From: Rhizobium giardinii bv. giardinii H152
GTDB lineage: Bacteria > Pseudomonadota > Alphaproteobacteria > Rhizobiales > Rhizobiaceae
NCBI RefSeq assembly: GCF_000379605.1
Contig: NZ_KB902591.1
Location: forward strand, 1 to 49,797
Length of the DNA: 49,797 nt
Direction: 5' to 3'
This document shows, one piece after another, positions 41,307-49,797 of this stretch. Each line of letters opens with the position of its first letter. The first letter of the stretch is position 1. A program made the translations under genes and the position numbers. The notes below the pieces were generated by a model, which worked only from the letters and a program-made list of their open reading frames with translations, was not told the DNA's origin and searched no databases.

Positions 41307-42773
41307 ATGCTCGACAAGCCAGCCCGCGTCACCGTCGACGCACCCGCCCTCGATGCCCCTGCTCTTGGCGGCGGCATCCGGAAGCCGGATCTGATCACCG
41401 TCGAACAGGCCAAGGCGATGAGCCTTGCCGACATGACGACGCTCTTCAAGGATCACCTGAACCCAGGCCAGCTTCACTTCATGAAGCTGCTCGGCTTCAA
41501 CAAGGTCAAGGTCGAGAGCGCCGAGGGGATGTACTATACCGACCAGAACGGCCGGAAGATCCTCGATTTCTTCGGTGGCTTCGGCTCGCTCGCCTTCGGC
41601 CACAATCATCCGCGCATCCTCTCGGCCCGCAAGAAATTCCAGGACGAAAACCGTCACGAGATCGCGATCGCCTTCATGTCGCAATATGCGTCGGCGCTCG
41701 CCAGGAATCTCGCGGCAATCGCCCCGGGCGACCTCGATATGGTCTTCCTCGGCTCCTCCGGTTCGGAAGCTATGGAGGCGGCGCTGAAGGTGGCCGAGCG
41801 GGCCGCCGGCCCGAAGCGTCCGCGGATCGTCTATGCCGAAAACTCGTTCCACGGAAAGACCAAGGGTGTCTTGTCGATCACCGACGGCCCGCTGTATCGC
41901 GGCGAGTTCAAGCTGCTCGACAACAATGTCAAGGTGCCGTTCGGCGATATCGATGCCATCCGCAACGCGTTCGAACGCGATCCGACGATCGGCGTTCTGG
42001 TGCTCGAAACCATCCAGGGCGGCGGCGGCATCATTTCTGCGCCGCCGGAATTCTGGCGCGAGGTTCGTGCGCTTTGCGACAAGCACGGCGTGATCTGGGT
42101 CGCCGATGAAGTCCAGTGCGGCATGGGCCGCTCGGGTCGATTCTTCGCCTTCGAACATGCCGGCGTCGTTCCGGACGTGACGGCGCTTGCCAAGTCGCTC
42201 GGCGGCGGCAAGTCGGCGATGGCCGCGATGATCGCCAGGCGCGACGTCTACATGAAGGCCTACGGCACCAAGAATACCGCGATGATCCACGCCCAGGCCA
42301 CGTTCGGCGGCATCGGCGAGGCCTGCATCACCGCGATCGAAGGCCTCAACATCATGTATGACGAGGACTTGATCGAGAATGCAGCGGTGCAGGGCGACTA
42401 CCTGCTTGAGCGGCTGACTACTCTCAAGGCGAAATATCCGAAGATCATCAAGGATGTCCGCGGCCAGGGCCTGATGGTTGGCCTGGAATTCCAGGATTTC
42501 AGCCAGACCCTGCCGATGGTCCTGCGCCCGGTCGTCGGCGTGCTTGACGACAAGCTGAAGGGCTCGCTCTCGGGCTTTATCGGCGCCCTGCTCTTGAAGG
42601 ACTACGACACGCTCGTCGCCTTCACCGAATATAATCGCAACGTCATCCGGCTCGAGCCGCCGCTGATCTGCGAACGCCAACATGTTGACCAGTTCGTCGA
42701 TGCGCTCGATGATCTGCTTGGCCGCGGCATTATCCGCATCGTCAAGGATTTCATTGGCAGCCAGTTCGACTGA
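41307..42773 (+). CDS. class III PLP-dependent aminotransferase
   Basis: This 488-residue PLP enzyme is of the aspartate aminotransferase-family class III (ornithine/omega-amine type). The PLP lysine is K296 in ALAKSLGGGKSAM; WVADEVQCGMGRSGRFF is the conserved D-E-V-Q/G-M-GR-G box; FLGSSGSEAMEAALKVAER binds the PLP phosphate. The extra N-terminal 50 residues precede the fold. In the operon it may aminate the keto-pentose, though sugar amination is usually done by DegT-type enzymes, so this is uncertain. ATG 41307 has AGGGGAAC upstream; an earlier ATG (41286) overlaps the SDR stop. Confidence 0.92.
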   Translation: MLDKPARVTVDAPALDAPALGGGIRKPDLITVEQAKAMSLADMTTLFKDHLNPGQLHFMKLLGFNKVKVESAEGMYYTDQNGRKILDFFGGFGSLAFGHNHPRILSARKKFQDENRHEIAIAFMSQYASALARNLAAIAPGDLDMVFLGSSGSEAMEAALKVAERAAGPKRPRIVYAENSFHGKTKGVLSITDGPLYRGEFKLLDNNVKVPFGDIDAIRNAFERDPTIGVLVLETIQGGGGIISAPPEFWREVRALCDKHGVIWVADEVQCGMGRSGRFFAFEHAGVVPDVTALAKSLGGGKSAMAAMIARRDVYMKAYGTKNTAMIHAQATFGGIGEACITAIEGLNIMYDEDLIENAAVQGDYLLERLTTLKAKYPKIIKDVRGQGLMVGLEFQDFSQTLPMVLRPVVGVLDDKLKGSLSGFIGALLLKDYDTLVAFTEYNRNVIRLEPPLICERQHVDQFVDALDDLLGRGIIRIVKDFIGSQFD

Positions 42774-42793
42774 GTTCTCTTCCATCCGCAAAT

Positions 42794-42828
42794 CAGCAGG
42801 CCCGGCATTCGCAACGCCGGGCCTGCTG
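42794..42828. terminator. 13-bp perfect hairpin between the aminotransferase and OmpA genes
   Basis: CAGCAGGCCCGGC and GCCGGGCCTGCTG pair perfectly around a 9-nt loop. It lies 21 bp after the operon's last stop and abuts the stop of the convergent OmpA-like gene. It has no U-tract. Confidence 0.65.
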
Positions 42829-43374
42829 TCATTTGAGCGTCGAAATCTCGACCCGGCGGTTGCGACCGTCCTGCGGGCTATCCGGAAAGAGCAGGGCGGT
42901 TTCGCCGAAAGCGCGCACGACCAGCCGCTGCGGAGCGATCTTGTAGCGCGAGACCAGGTACTGCGTCGCCGAGGCGGCGCGTGCCCGGCTGAGCTGGAGA
43001 TTGTCGCCGTCGGTGCCGGTCGCATCCGTATGCCCGCCGATCACGAACCGGTAGGCGGAGAGCTCGCTCGATTGCAGAGCTTTGCCGACATTGTCGAGAA
43101 GCTGTTGCGCCTGCGGCGTCAACTCGGCGGACCCGAAGTGAAAGTTGACGGCGAGATTGACCGTTGCCGCGAGCTTGTCGCCATAGCTGTTGATCGTCTC
43201 CAGTTCCTTGGCGCCGACGATCTTCAACCCGCGTGTCTTCTCCTTCTGAGCCAGGATCGGATCGAGCGAGCGGACAAGAACATCCGGCGTTGCGGTCGTC
43301 AGCACCTCCTGGGCTGTTGCCGTAGCGGCAGGAATGCTGAAAAACATCAGAGCCGTGAAAAGCTTACCGTGCAT
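42829..43374 (-). CDS. OmpA-family peptidoglycan-binding protein
   Basis: This 181-residue protein has a signal peptide (FTALMFFSIPAATATAQEV) and a C-terminal OmpA-like domain (about 70-180) with FHFGSAELTPQAQQLLDNVG, the IGGHTDATGTDGDNLQLSRARA motif (D and R contact peptidoglycan) and FGETALLFPDSPQDGRNRRVEI. No lipobox and no outer-membrane barrel is seen, so it is a periplasmic anchor. The start is the ATG at 43374, after GGGGCGG. A good sigma70-like promoter lies 53-81 bp upstream. Confidence 0.92.
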   Translation of the reverse strand: MHGKLFTALMFFSIPAATATAQEVLTTATPDVLVRSLDPILAQKEKTRGLKIVGAKELETINSYGDKLAATVNLAVNFHFGSAELTPQAQQLLDNVGKALQSSELSAYRFVIGGHTDATGTDGDNLQLSRARAASATQYLVSRYKIAPQRLVVRAFGETALLFPDSPQDGRNRRVEISTLK

Positions 43375-43426
43375 CGATCCGCCCCGTGTTTGCCGGGCCA
43401 TGCAGTAAACCAGTAATGTTTTTCGA

Positions 43427-43455
43427 AGGATAGGAGCCCATCTATACACCGTCAA
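43427..43455 (-). promoter_or_regulatory. promoter of the OmpA-family gene
   Basis: On the minus strand TTGACG (43455-43450), a 17-bp spacer and TATCCT (43432-43427) form a good sigma70-type promoter. It ends 53 bp before the ATG. The match to consensus is 5/6 and 4/6. Confidence 0.6.
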
Positions 43456-43504
43456 TTCCCAAGGGATGCTGGAGTTTCGGCGCATTATGGGATTGGAGAG
43501 GTCG

Positions 43505-43534
43505 GCAGGCTTGTTCCCACAGTAACAAGCCTGC
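43505..43534. terminator. hairpin after the YceI gene
   Basis: An 11-bp perfect stem GCAGGCTTGTT/AACAAGCCTGC with an 8-nt loop lies 37 bp after the YceI stop codon on the minus strand. There is no U-tract. Confidence 0.45.
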
Positions 43535-43571
43535 AAATGCGGGAACGGCGTGGCGTCGAGAGCCGCTGATC

Positions 43572-44153
43572 CTAATGCTTCTGGCCATTCACCGTCATGT
43601 TGAACTCGACGATGTTGGAATAGATCGGCAAACCGGCAGACATGTTGTAGCGGTCGCGATAGATGTCCCCTTGAATATGAAAGCTGATGACGCGGCGGCT
43701 CCATTTCGTCAGTTTCGCGCTGAACTGTTCGGTTCTGGTCGTACCCTTCGCCGTCAGCTTGCCCTCGATCTCCGCCGTGTCCTCGCCGGTTTGCGTGATC
43801 TTTGTCGAGCGGAACACGATTTCGGGATAGTTGGCGCTGTCGAAAATCGCCGACGAGCGCAGAAACTTCTCGATGCGCGGCTCGCCGGTTTGCACTGTCT
43901 CGGGAAAGAGCGAGAATTCGACCTTGGATTTGCGGATGTCCTTGCCATCCAGCTGCAATGTGCCGGAAAACCTGCCGAATTTTCCCGAGATGCCGCCACC
44001 GCCGGTTTGCGCAACCGAGAAGTTGATCTGTGATGATGCATCGATATCGTATCGCCCGGCTGCGTCGTCGAGCGAGGGCGCACGTGCCTGGGCGCCTGTC
44101 GCCGCAAGGACCAGCGCCCAGGCGGCAAGGCTTGGTCCGTAAGTTTGTCTCAT
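43572..44153 (-). CDS. YceI-family periplasmic protein
   Basis: This 193-residue protein has a signal peptide (LAAWALVLAATGAQARA) and the YceI lipocalin-like barrel: RYDIDASSQINFSVAQTG, IRKSKVEFSLFPETVQTG, FLRSSAIFDSANYPEIVFRS and TEQFSAKLTKW. YceI proteins bind isoprenoid lipids such as ubiquinone-like or polyprenyl chains. Its start overlaps the cytochrome b561 stop (ATGA), a common pair for which a role in lipid/quinone redox chemistry has been proposed. The exact function here is unproven. Confidence 0.93.
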   Translation of the reverse strand: MRQTYGPSLAAWALVLAATGAQARAPSLDDAAGRYDIDASSQINFSVAQTGGGGISGKFGRFSGTLQLDGKDIRKSKVEFSLFPETVQTGEPRIEKFLRSSAIFDSANYPEIVFRSTKITQTGEDTAEIEGKLTAKGTTRTEQFSAKLTKWSRRVISFHIQGDIYRDRYNMSAGLPIYSNIVEFNMTVNGQKH

Positions 44154-44755
44154 CGATCGCCTCCTTCCGGCTGTTGATCGGCGTTGGACGCCGCACCACG
44201 CCGGAATATTCCAAGCATCCGCCTCAAAACCACGTCCCGGTGCCAGAAGTGATGCAGGAGAGCAGCACCCGCATGCAGGGCGACGAGACCGGCCAGGCCG
44301 TAGGCGAGCCAGGCATGCGCGTTGCTCCAGAACGTTTCGGCAGCCTCCGACTTTTCCATCGGCAGATGCGGAATGAGCAACCGGTTGAAAAACAGGGTTG
44401 GGATATTGAGCGTCGAGGTCGAGGCGATCGCCCAGCCGGCCAACGGAACGGCGATAGTCAATGCCAGCAGGAGCGCGTGGGTCACCGACGAGCCGCGCCT
44501 TTCGAGGCTTGAGAGGCTGGCAACGGGGTCCGGATGGATGTTGGAGAGCCACCAGATGAGGCGGATGAATGCCAGCGAAAGCGCCGTCATGCCGAAGGAT
44601 TTATGCCATTGATAGAGAGAGAACTGCAGTTCCGGGTCGATATCCGGCCGGGTCATGACGTAGCCCAGGATGATCAGACCCACGATGAGGAAGGCGATCG
44701 CCCAGTGGAGGACGATCGTGCCCCATCCGAAAGTATCTTGCCGGTTGCGTAGCAT
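44150..44755 (-). CDS. cytochrome b561-family protein
   Basis: This 201-residue di-heme inner-membrane cytochrome has four helices with histidines in TIVLHWAIAF (helix 1), LYQWHKSFGMTALS (helix 2), HAWLAYGLAG and LVALHAGAALLHHFW (helices 3 and 4). It probably moves electrons from quinol to a periplasmic acceptor. ATG 44755 has GGGAGGCC upstream; its stop overlaps the YceI start, so the two are co-translated. The basic C-terminal tail (RRGAASNADQQPEGG) lies in the cytosol. Confidence 0.94.
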   Translation of the reverse strand: MLRNRQDTFGWGTIVLHWAIAFLIVGLIILGYVMTRPDIDPELQFSLYQWHKSFGMTALSLAFIRLIWWLSNIHPDPVASLSSLERRGSSVTHALLLALTIAVPLAGWAIASTSTLNIPTLFFNRLLIPHLPMEKSEAAETFWSNAHAWLAYGLAGLVALHAGAALLHHFWHRDVVLRRMLGIFRRGAASNADQQPEGGDR

Positions 44756-44915
44756 GAAGGCCTCCCATCGCAGATCCATTTTGCAAGTCATTGTTGCTTT
44801 GACGCGCGCGGGCAAGCATTTAGTCCCTCACGCTCTTGCTCGGCACCGCTTTCCTTTGCCCGGCATATTTGCTAGGGCCGTTGCCGGGAAACGACTATTG
44901 CAGTGAGGAGATCGC

Positions 44916-45686
44916 ATGACGCCCGAAATACGTCCGCTTGTGGCCGGAAACTGGAAGATGAATGGTCTGCGGGCGTCGCTCGACCAGATCAAGGCGATGG
45001 CGGAAGGCGTCAAGGGCGAGCTGTCGGAAAAGGTCGAGACCCTGATCTGCCCGCCCGCGACGTTGCTCTATGTTGCAACCGCACTCTGCGACGACAGCCC
45101 GCTTTTGATCGGCGCCCAGGATTGCCATGAAAAGGTCTCCGGCGCCCATACCGGCGATATCTCGGCCGAGATGATCGCCGATTGCTTCGGCACCCACGTG
45201 ATTGTCGGCCATTCCGAGCGCCGCACCGACCATGCCGAGACTGACGCGCTGGTTCGGGCAAAGGCCGAGGCAGCCTTCGCGGCCGGTCTGGTCGCCATCA
45301 TCTGCATCGGCGAGACTGGTGACGAGCGCAAGGCAGGCCAGACCCTGGATGTGCTGAAACGCCAGCTCGCCGGTTCCGTTCCCGACAGCGCCACCGCCGA
45401 AAACACTGTCATCGCCTACGAGCCGGTGTGGGCGATCGGCACCGGCCTGACGCCGACGGCAAGGGATGTCGAGGAAGCGCACGCCTTCCAGCGTTCGGAG
45501 CTTGTCGCCCGCTTTGGCGCGGCGGGAGCAAAGATGCGCATTCTCTATGGCGGATCGGTCAAGCCGGGCAATGCCAGGGAACTGATGGGCGTTGCCAATG
45601 TCGATGGCGCCTTGATCGGCGGGGCGAGCTTGAAAGCCGACGATTTCCTCGCCATCTACCGGGCGTACGAAGAATTGACAGCCTGA
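44916..45686 (+). CDS. tpiA: triosephosphate isomerase
   Basis: This enzyme interconverts dihydroxyacetone phosphate and glyceraldehyde 3-phosphate in glycolysis/gluconeogenesis. It has 256 residues and all active-site motifs: AGNWKMNG (K near residue 12), IVGHSERR (H), [11 protein letters not shown] (E) and [12 protein letters not shown] (phosphate loop). The ATG has GAGGAGATCGC upstream, a strong ribosome-binding site. It is followed in the same direction by secG and pyrG, as in other rhizobia. Confidence 0.98.
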   Translation: MTPEIRPLVAGNWKMNGLRASLDQIKAMAEGVKGELSEKVETLICPPATLLYVATALCDDSPLLIGAQDCHEKVSGAHTGDISAEMIADCFGTHVIVGHSERRTDHAETDALVRAKAEAAFAAGLVAIICIGETGDERKAGQTLDVLKRQLAGSVPDSATAENTVIAYEPVWAIGTGLTPTARDVEEAHAFQRSELVARFGAAGAKMRILYGGSVKPGNARELMGVANVDGALIGGASLKADDFLAIYRAYEELTA

Positions 45687-45715
45687 ACTCGTCGATAGGC
45701 GAGGAGGGGCTTTTA

Positions 45716-45868
45716 ATGCGCGGTGGCTTGGTATATGCAGCCGCCAACACTAATTTTCCCCGCGTGCTGCGGGCGCTGAAACCTGCCTGGGGTTCCGTGC
45801 GTCTCTCATGCCGGGCGATCACCCGATTGCGCTTCGGTTCCGGCTTGCCAAAGCCGGACGAGGCATGA
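45716..45868 (+). CDS. possible small protein, 50 residues
   Basis: An ORF between tpiA and secG has an excellent Shine-Dalgarno, GAGGAGGGGC, 6 bp before ATG. It encodes RGGLVYAAANTNFPRVLRAL, a basic KPAWGSVRLSCRAITRLRFG and a GLPKPDEA end; overall a basic amphipathic peptide. It has no family. The ribosome-binding site makes it the best-supported of the small frames in this window. Confidence 0.4.
   Translation: MRGGLVYAAANTNFPRVLRALKPAWGSVRLSCRAITRLRFGSGLPKPDEA
45839..45858. terminator. hairpin upstream of secG
   Basis: An 8-bp stem TCCGGCTT/AAGCCGGA with GCCA loop lies just before the small ORF stop and 32 bp before secG. With no T-run it may moderate read-through from tpiA into secG. 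Confidence 0.35.
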
Positions 45869-45889
45869 TCCAAGGCAGGACTGGACAAA

Positions 45890-46333
45890 ATGCAGACCGT
45901 ATTGCTTGTCATCTATCTCATGGTTGTGCTGGCGCTGATCGGCGTCGTGCTCATTCAGCGTTCCGAAGGCGGCGGTCTCGGCATTGGCGGCGGTTCCGGC
46001 TTCATGTCCGCGCGCGGCACGGCCAACGCGCTGACCCGCACCACGGCGATCCTCGCTGCCCTCTTCTTCGTTCTGGCTCTGGCCATGGGCATTCTCTCCC
46101 GCTACCAGCCGGATGCGACAGACGTTCTCGACCGGATTCCCGGCACGACCAACAACGGCAAGGGCGTGCTTGATTCGCTCGGCGGCGGCACGACCGCGCC
46201 GGCCGGCGAGACCCCTGCGCAGTCCGGCGCCAACACCCAGACTCCGGCGACCGAGACCCCTGCGACGCAGACCCCGGCAACGACCGAGACCAAGCCTGCC
46301 ACATCCAGCTCGGATGTTCCGACCGGCCAGTAA
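45890..46333 (+). CDS. secG: preprotein translocase subunit SecG
   Basis: This small inner-membrane subunit of the SecYEG channel has two helices: LLVIYLMVVLALIGVVLIQR and TTAILAALFFVLALAMGIL, with the conserved EGGGLGIGGGSGFMSARGTAN loop between. The 147 residues include an unusually long C-terminal tail (about 60 residues) rich in T, P, A and E with repeats such as ATETPATQTPAT. Rhizobial SecG proteins commonly carry such tails; their role is unknown. It is ended by a strong terminator. Confidence 0.95.
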   Translation: MQTVLLVIYLMVVLALIGVVLIQRSEGGGLGIGGGSGFMSARGTANALTRTTAILAALFFVLALAMGILSRYQPDATDVLDRIPGTTNNGKGVLDSLGGGTTAPAGETPAQSGANTQTPATETPATQTPATTETKPATSSSDVPTGQ

Positions 46334-46354
46334 GGCCGATGCAAGATTGAACCG

Positions 46355-46388
46355 CCGGCGGAAGCCAGTCTTCCGCCGGTTTTCTTTT
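46355..46388 (+). terminator. Rho-independent terminator of secG
   Basis: A perfect 10-bp stem CCGGCGGAAG/CTTCCGCCGG with a 5-nt loop is followed by TTTTCTTTT. It closes the tpiA-secG region and isolates pyrG. Confidence 0.85.
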
Positions 46389-46418
46389 GTTTGGATTCTG
46401 CCGCCTTAAGCCTTTTGA

Positions 46419-48116
<1,698 letters not shown>

Positions 48117-48183
48117 CGATTTGCGGAGGGGCCGGTCATAGCGCCGGCCGCCGATCGTGTGTGGAACTCCGTTTACCGTTGAG

Positions 48184-48217
48184 CCCGCTTGCAACAGACC
48201 GTTGCGAGCGGGTTTTT
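48184..48217 (+). terminator. Rho-independent terminator of pyrG
   Basis: A 12-bp stem CCCGCTTGCAAC/GTTGCGAGCGGG (one T-G pair) with AGACC loop is followed by TTTTT. It lies 68 bp after the pyrG stop. Confidence 0.9.
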
Positions 48218-48544
48218 CCGTCAGGATATTCTTTTGAGGTATCTTGGGAGACTGTCGCTGCAAAAGACCGATTTGTGATTCGCAAAATCGATCGCGGACG
48301 GCCGTTTTTATCGGGACTTTTTGAAGCAGACGATTGATCTGCTTTCGGCCCGAAGGGGCGGCAGGCGTCGTCGCAAGTCAGTTCGTGCAGTCGATCGCTC
48401 ACTGGCTTGCACTTGGTCGTCTCGGAGCGGCAGGCATTCATATGCTCTAGGTGGCGACACAATAGTGTGCGGGGCATCCGACCCCGCGCAAGAGCTAAGC
48501 CGTGACCGTCCGCAAAGAGTAAACCTCCAATATTTTCCCCGCAT
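48218..48544. other. intergenic stretch, no supported gene
   Basis: About 330 bp between the pyrG terminator and the ZIP-like gene end. I see two short hairpins: AAGCAGA/TCTGCTT at about 48325-48345 and GCGGGG/CCCCGC at about 48470-48490, the latter within a G/C patch. Open frames exist but none has a family or a strong start. The base composition starts to fall here. Confidence 0.5.
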
Positions 48545-49339
48545 TCATCGGTTTGTTAGCGCGAATATCAACAAGAACCCAGCGGCCACGGCCAGTGCGG
48601 CAGACTGCTGGTATTGCGTCTTTGCTGACCTGGGCAAAAGATCCGCGATTGTGAGATAAAACATACCCCCTGCGCCGAACGCCAAGAGAACCCCCAGCAT
48701 GCTCGGAGCTATGTCGCTCAGAAAAGTCCATCCGACGATAGCAGACGAGAACAGGGCTAAGCCGATCAGGCAGGTCCACACATATATCGATCGAGAGGCA
48801 TTCTCCCCTTCTTCTGCCCGGATGATTTCAGCGATGCTCATCCCCTCGACGACGTTGTCCAGCATGATAGCTACCCCGATCATGACACCTAGATTTGGAT
48901 CAGCGGCGAGACCGACCCCGATGCTTAACCCCTCGATCAGTTCCTCAATTGCGGTGCTGCCAGCAAGGAGGGTAACTTTGGATCCCCGGGCTCGTTGGAT
49001 ACGATGCAGGCGAGAAAGCTTGTGCCATTCGTCGGATTCGTGCCCCGCGATGAATCCGTGATTGATGTAGAGGTCGAAGATATAAACTGTCAGAAAGCCG
49101 ACAACGAAACCGGCGATGGTTGGGATCTTACCAGCGGCAGCTCCAGCCGTGGGTATCATTTCGAAGGTAAAAGTGCCCAATAGCACGCCAGCAGCCATGC
49201 CTACCGAGATCGACAAAAATAGCGTCCCGATCTTGCCGTGTGATCCCAGCCAACCACCTACCGGCGACGCAATGGCAGCCCCACTGGCCAACAATAAAAA
49301 GGCAAAGTTGCCTTCGACGATGTGCCACGCCCCGAACAT
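48545..49339 (-). CDS. ZIP-family-like metal transporter with altered metal site
   Basis: This 264-residue membrane protein has seven to eight helices and the ZIP/ZupT layout, including the histidine-rich cytosolic loop between helices 3 and 4 (HGFIAGHESDEWHKLSRLHR). The canonical helix-4 motif HNxPEG reads EELIEG (E132-G137) and the helix-5 motif HNxPEG reads DNVVEG (D161-G166), so both histidines are replaced by acidic residues. The protein may carry another ion or use a carboxylate site. ATG 49339 has GGGGGAAGAG upstream. The codon use is less GC-rich than its neighbours, hinting at transfer. Confidence 0.82.
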   Translation of the reverse strand: MFGAWHIVEGNFAFLLLASGAAIASPVGGWLGSHGKIGTLFLSISVGMAAGVLLGTFTFEMIPTAGAAAGKIPTIAGFVVGFLTVYIFDLYINHGFIAGHESDEWHKLSRLHRIQRARGSKVTLLAGSTAIEELIEGLSIGVGLAADPNLGVMIGVAIMLDNVVEGMSIAEIIRAEEGENASRSIYVWTCLIGLALFSSAIVGWTFLSDIAPSMLGVLLAFGAGGMFYLTIADLLPRSAKTQYQQSAALAVAAGFLLIFALTNR

Positions 49340-49797
49340 AAGTACTCTTCCCCCATGGGATGGAGTATCTCTGTGTCTGTGAAGCAGAATGGTCGCTGTT
49401 GAAGGGAGTTACGCAGGTTTAATGAGCACGCGTAGTGCCTGATTCGTTAAATCAACTCGTGACCATAGGTGATCCGCTTGATGATAGTATATATCTGAGC
49501 CGTCCGCTTTCGGCTACACGGAAGGCGATCAACGGCCAGCACCGGGAGTTCGGCGCCTGAACGGACAACTTCCGCTGCTGGTGCCAAGCGGAAGAGCGTG
49601 TCGCATAAATCTTAAACAGAAATACTGGCTCTGAGAACCATGGGGATTTCTGTCGCGGACATCGGTCGGAGACGCCGCTGACGTCGAGAAAACCTCCCCG
49701 CCGATCCCCGCCTCAAAAACCCGTGCCATGATCATGGCGTCCTGTCACGGATACACCGCAAGACGTTGGCGGCGAGGCAGGGCTGGCGCTCCACGGG
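49340..49797. other. right-end region without a supported gene
   Basis: About 458 bp upstream of the ZIP-like gene. Short open frames occur, mostly on the minus strand (for example one at about 49529-49735), with no recognised family or ribosome-binding site. A 14-bp perfect palindrome GCCATGATCATGGC lies at 49725-49738. The part next to the gene start should contain its promoter. The window ends here. Confidence 0.5.

Noticed and set aside
36971..42773. Nod-factor arabinosylation (noe) genes
   Set aside because: Enzyme types are related, but no nod genes, no nod box and an added aminotransferase; a general envelope role fits better.
41220..43025. Open frame of 601 codons opposite the aminotransferase gene
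   Set aside because: Antisense to a gene with intact PLP motifs; no domain seen.
48136..48477. 113-codon minus-strand frame after pyrG
   Set aside because: It reads through the pyrG terminator in reverse and has no protein character.
49529..49735. 68-codon minus-strand frame near the right edge
   Set aside because: No family, poor start context, low-complexity content; cannot be supported.

Overview
The window looks like chromosomal DNA of an alphaproteobacterium in the Rhizobiaceae (Rhizobium, Neorhizobium or Agrobacterium group). It is GC-rich, densely packed, and GTG or TTG starts are common. Several families typical of this group occur: DUF1489, DUF599, DUF2336, PAS_5, BTLCP transglutaminase-like proteases and degenerate peptide deformylases. 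I see no phage, transposase, CRISPR array, conjugation gene or nodulation gene. This is from reading the sequence only; no database search was done.

Layout. 1-2.8 kb: 5' end of glutathione-dependent formaldehyde dehydrogenase, an XRE regulator, an EamA exporter and a hypothetical gene. 2.9-6.9 kb: lipB, tRNA-Leu(GAG), a degenerate peptide deformylase, mgtE and a MerR regulator. 6.9-11.6 kb: a membrane methyltransferase/acyltransferase pair, DUF599, sdaA, DUF1489. 11.7-17.4 kb: a SPOR-tailed DD-carboxypeptidase, two hypothetical membrane proteins, a BTLCP protease behind an unusually AT-rich upstream region, PilZ and PAS_5 proteins. 17.4-26.4 kb: a probable short transcript ending in a strong terminator, rhomboid, CBS, patatin, hisI, folE, then NifU-like scaffold - yidD - DUF1697 - thrS and an acyltransferase. 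26.4-36.8 kb: a secreted beta-repeat protein, a nitroreductase/flavin reductase pair, a CitE-like pseudoenzyme, DUF2336, a divergent TetR/reductase pair, a small lipoprotein, GNAT, parE and a secreted hydrolase.

36.97-42.77 kb holds the most interesting unit, a five-gene, mostly translationally coupled operon. It encodes a HAD phosphatase fused to a DPPR-synthase-like UbiA prenyltransferase, a DprE1-like FAD oxidase, a small ArnE/F-like membrane protein, an extended SDR and a class III aminotransferase. The first two genes together contain every activity needed to make polyprenyl-phosphoryl-ribose and oxidise it at C2. The last three suggest that the keto sugar is then reduced or aminated and flipped across the membrane. 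I propose an undescribed lipid-linked pentose or amino-pentose donor pathway for cell-envelope glycosylation. The cluster has no glycosyltransferase.

42.8-49.8 kb: an OmpA-like protein, a cytochrome b561/YceI pair, tpiA, secG and pyrG. The sequence then becomes visibly less GC-rich and carries a ZIP-like transporter whose two expected metal-site histidines are acidic residues. The last 0.45 kb holds no gene I can support.
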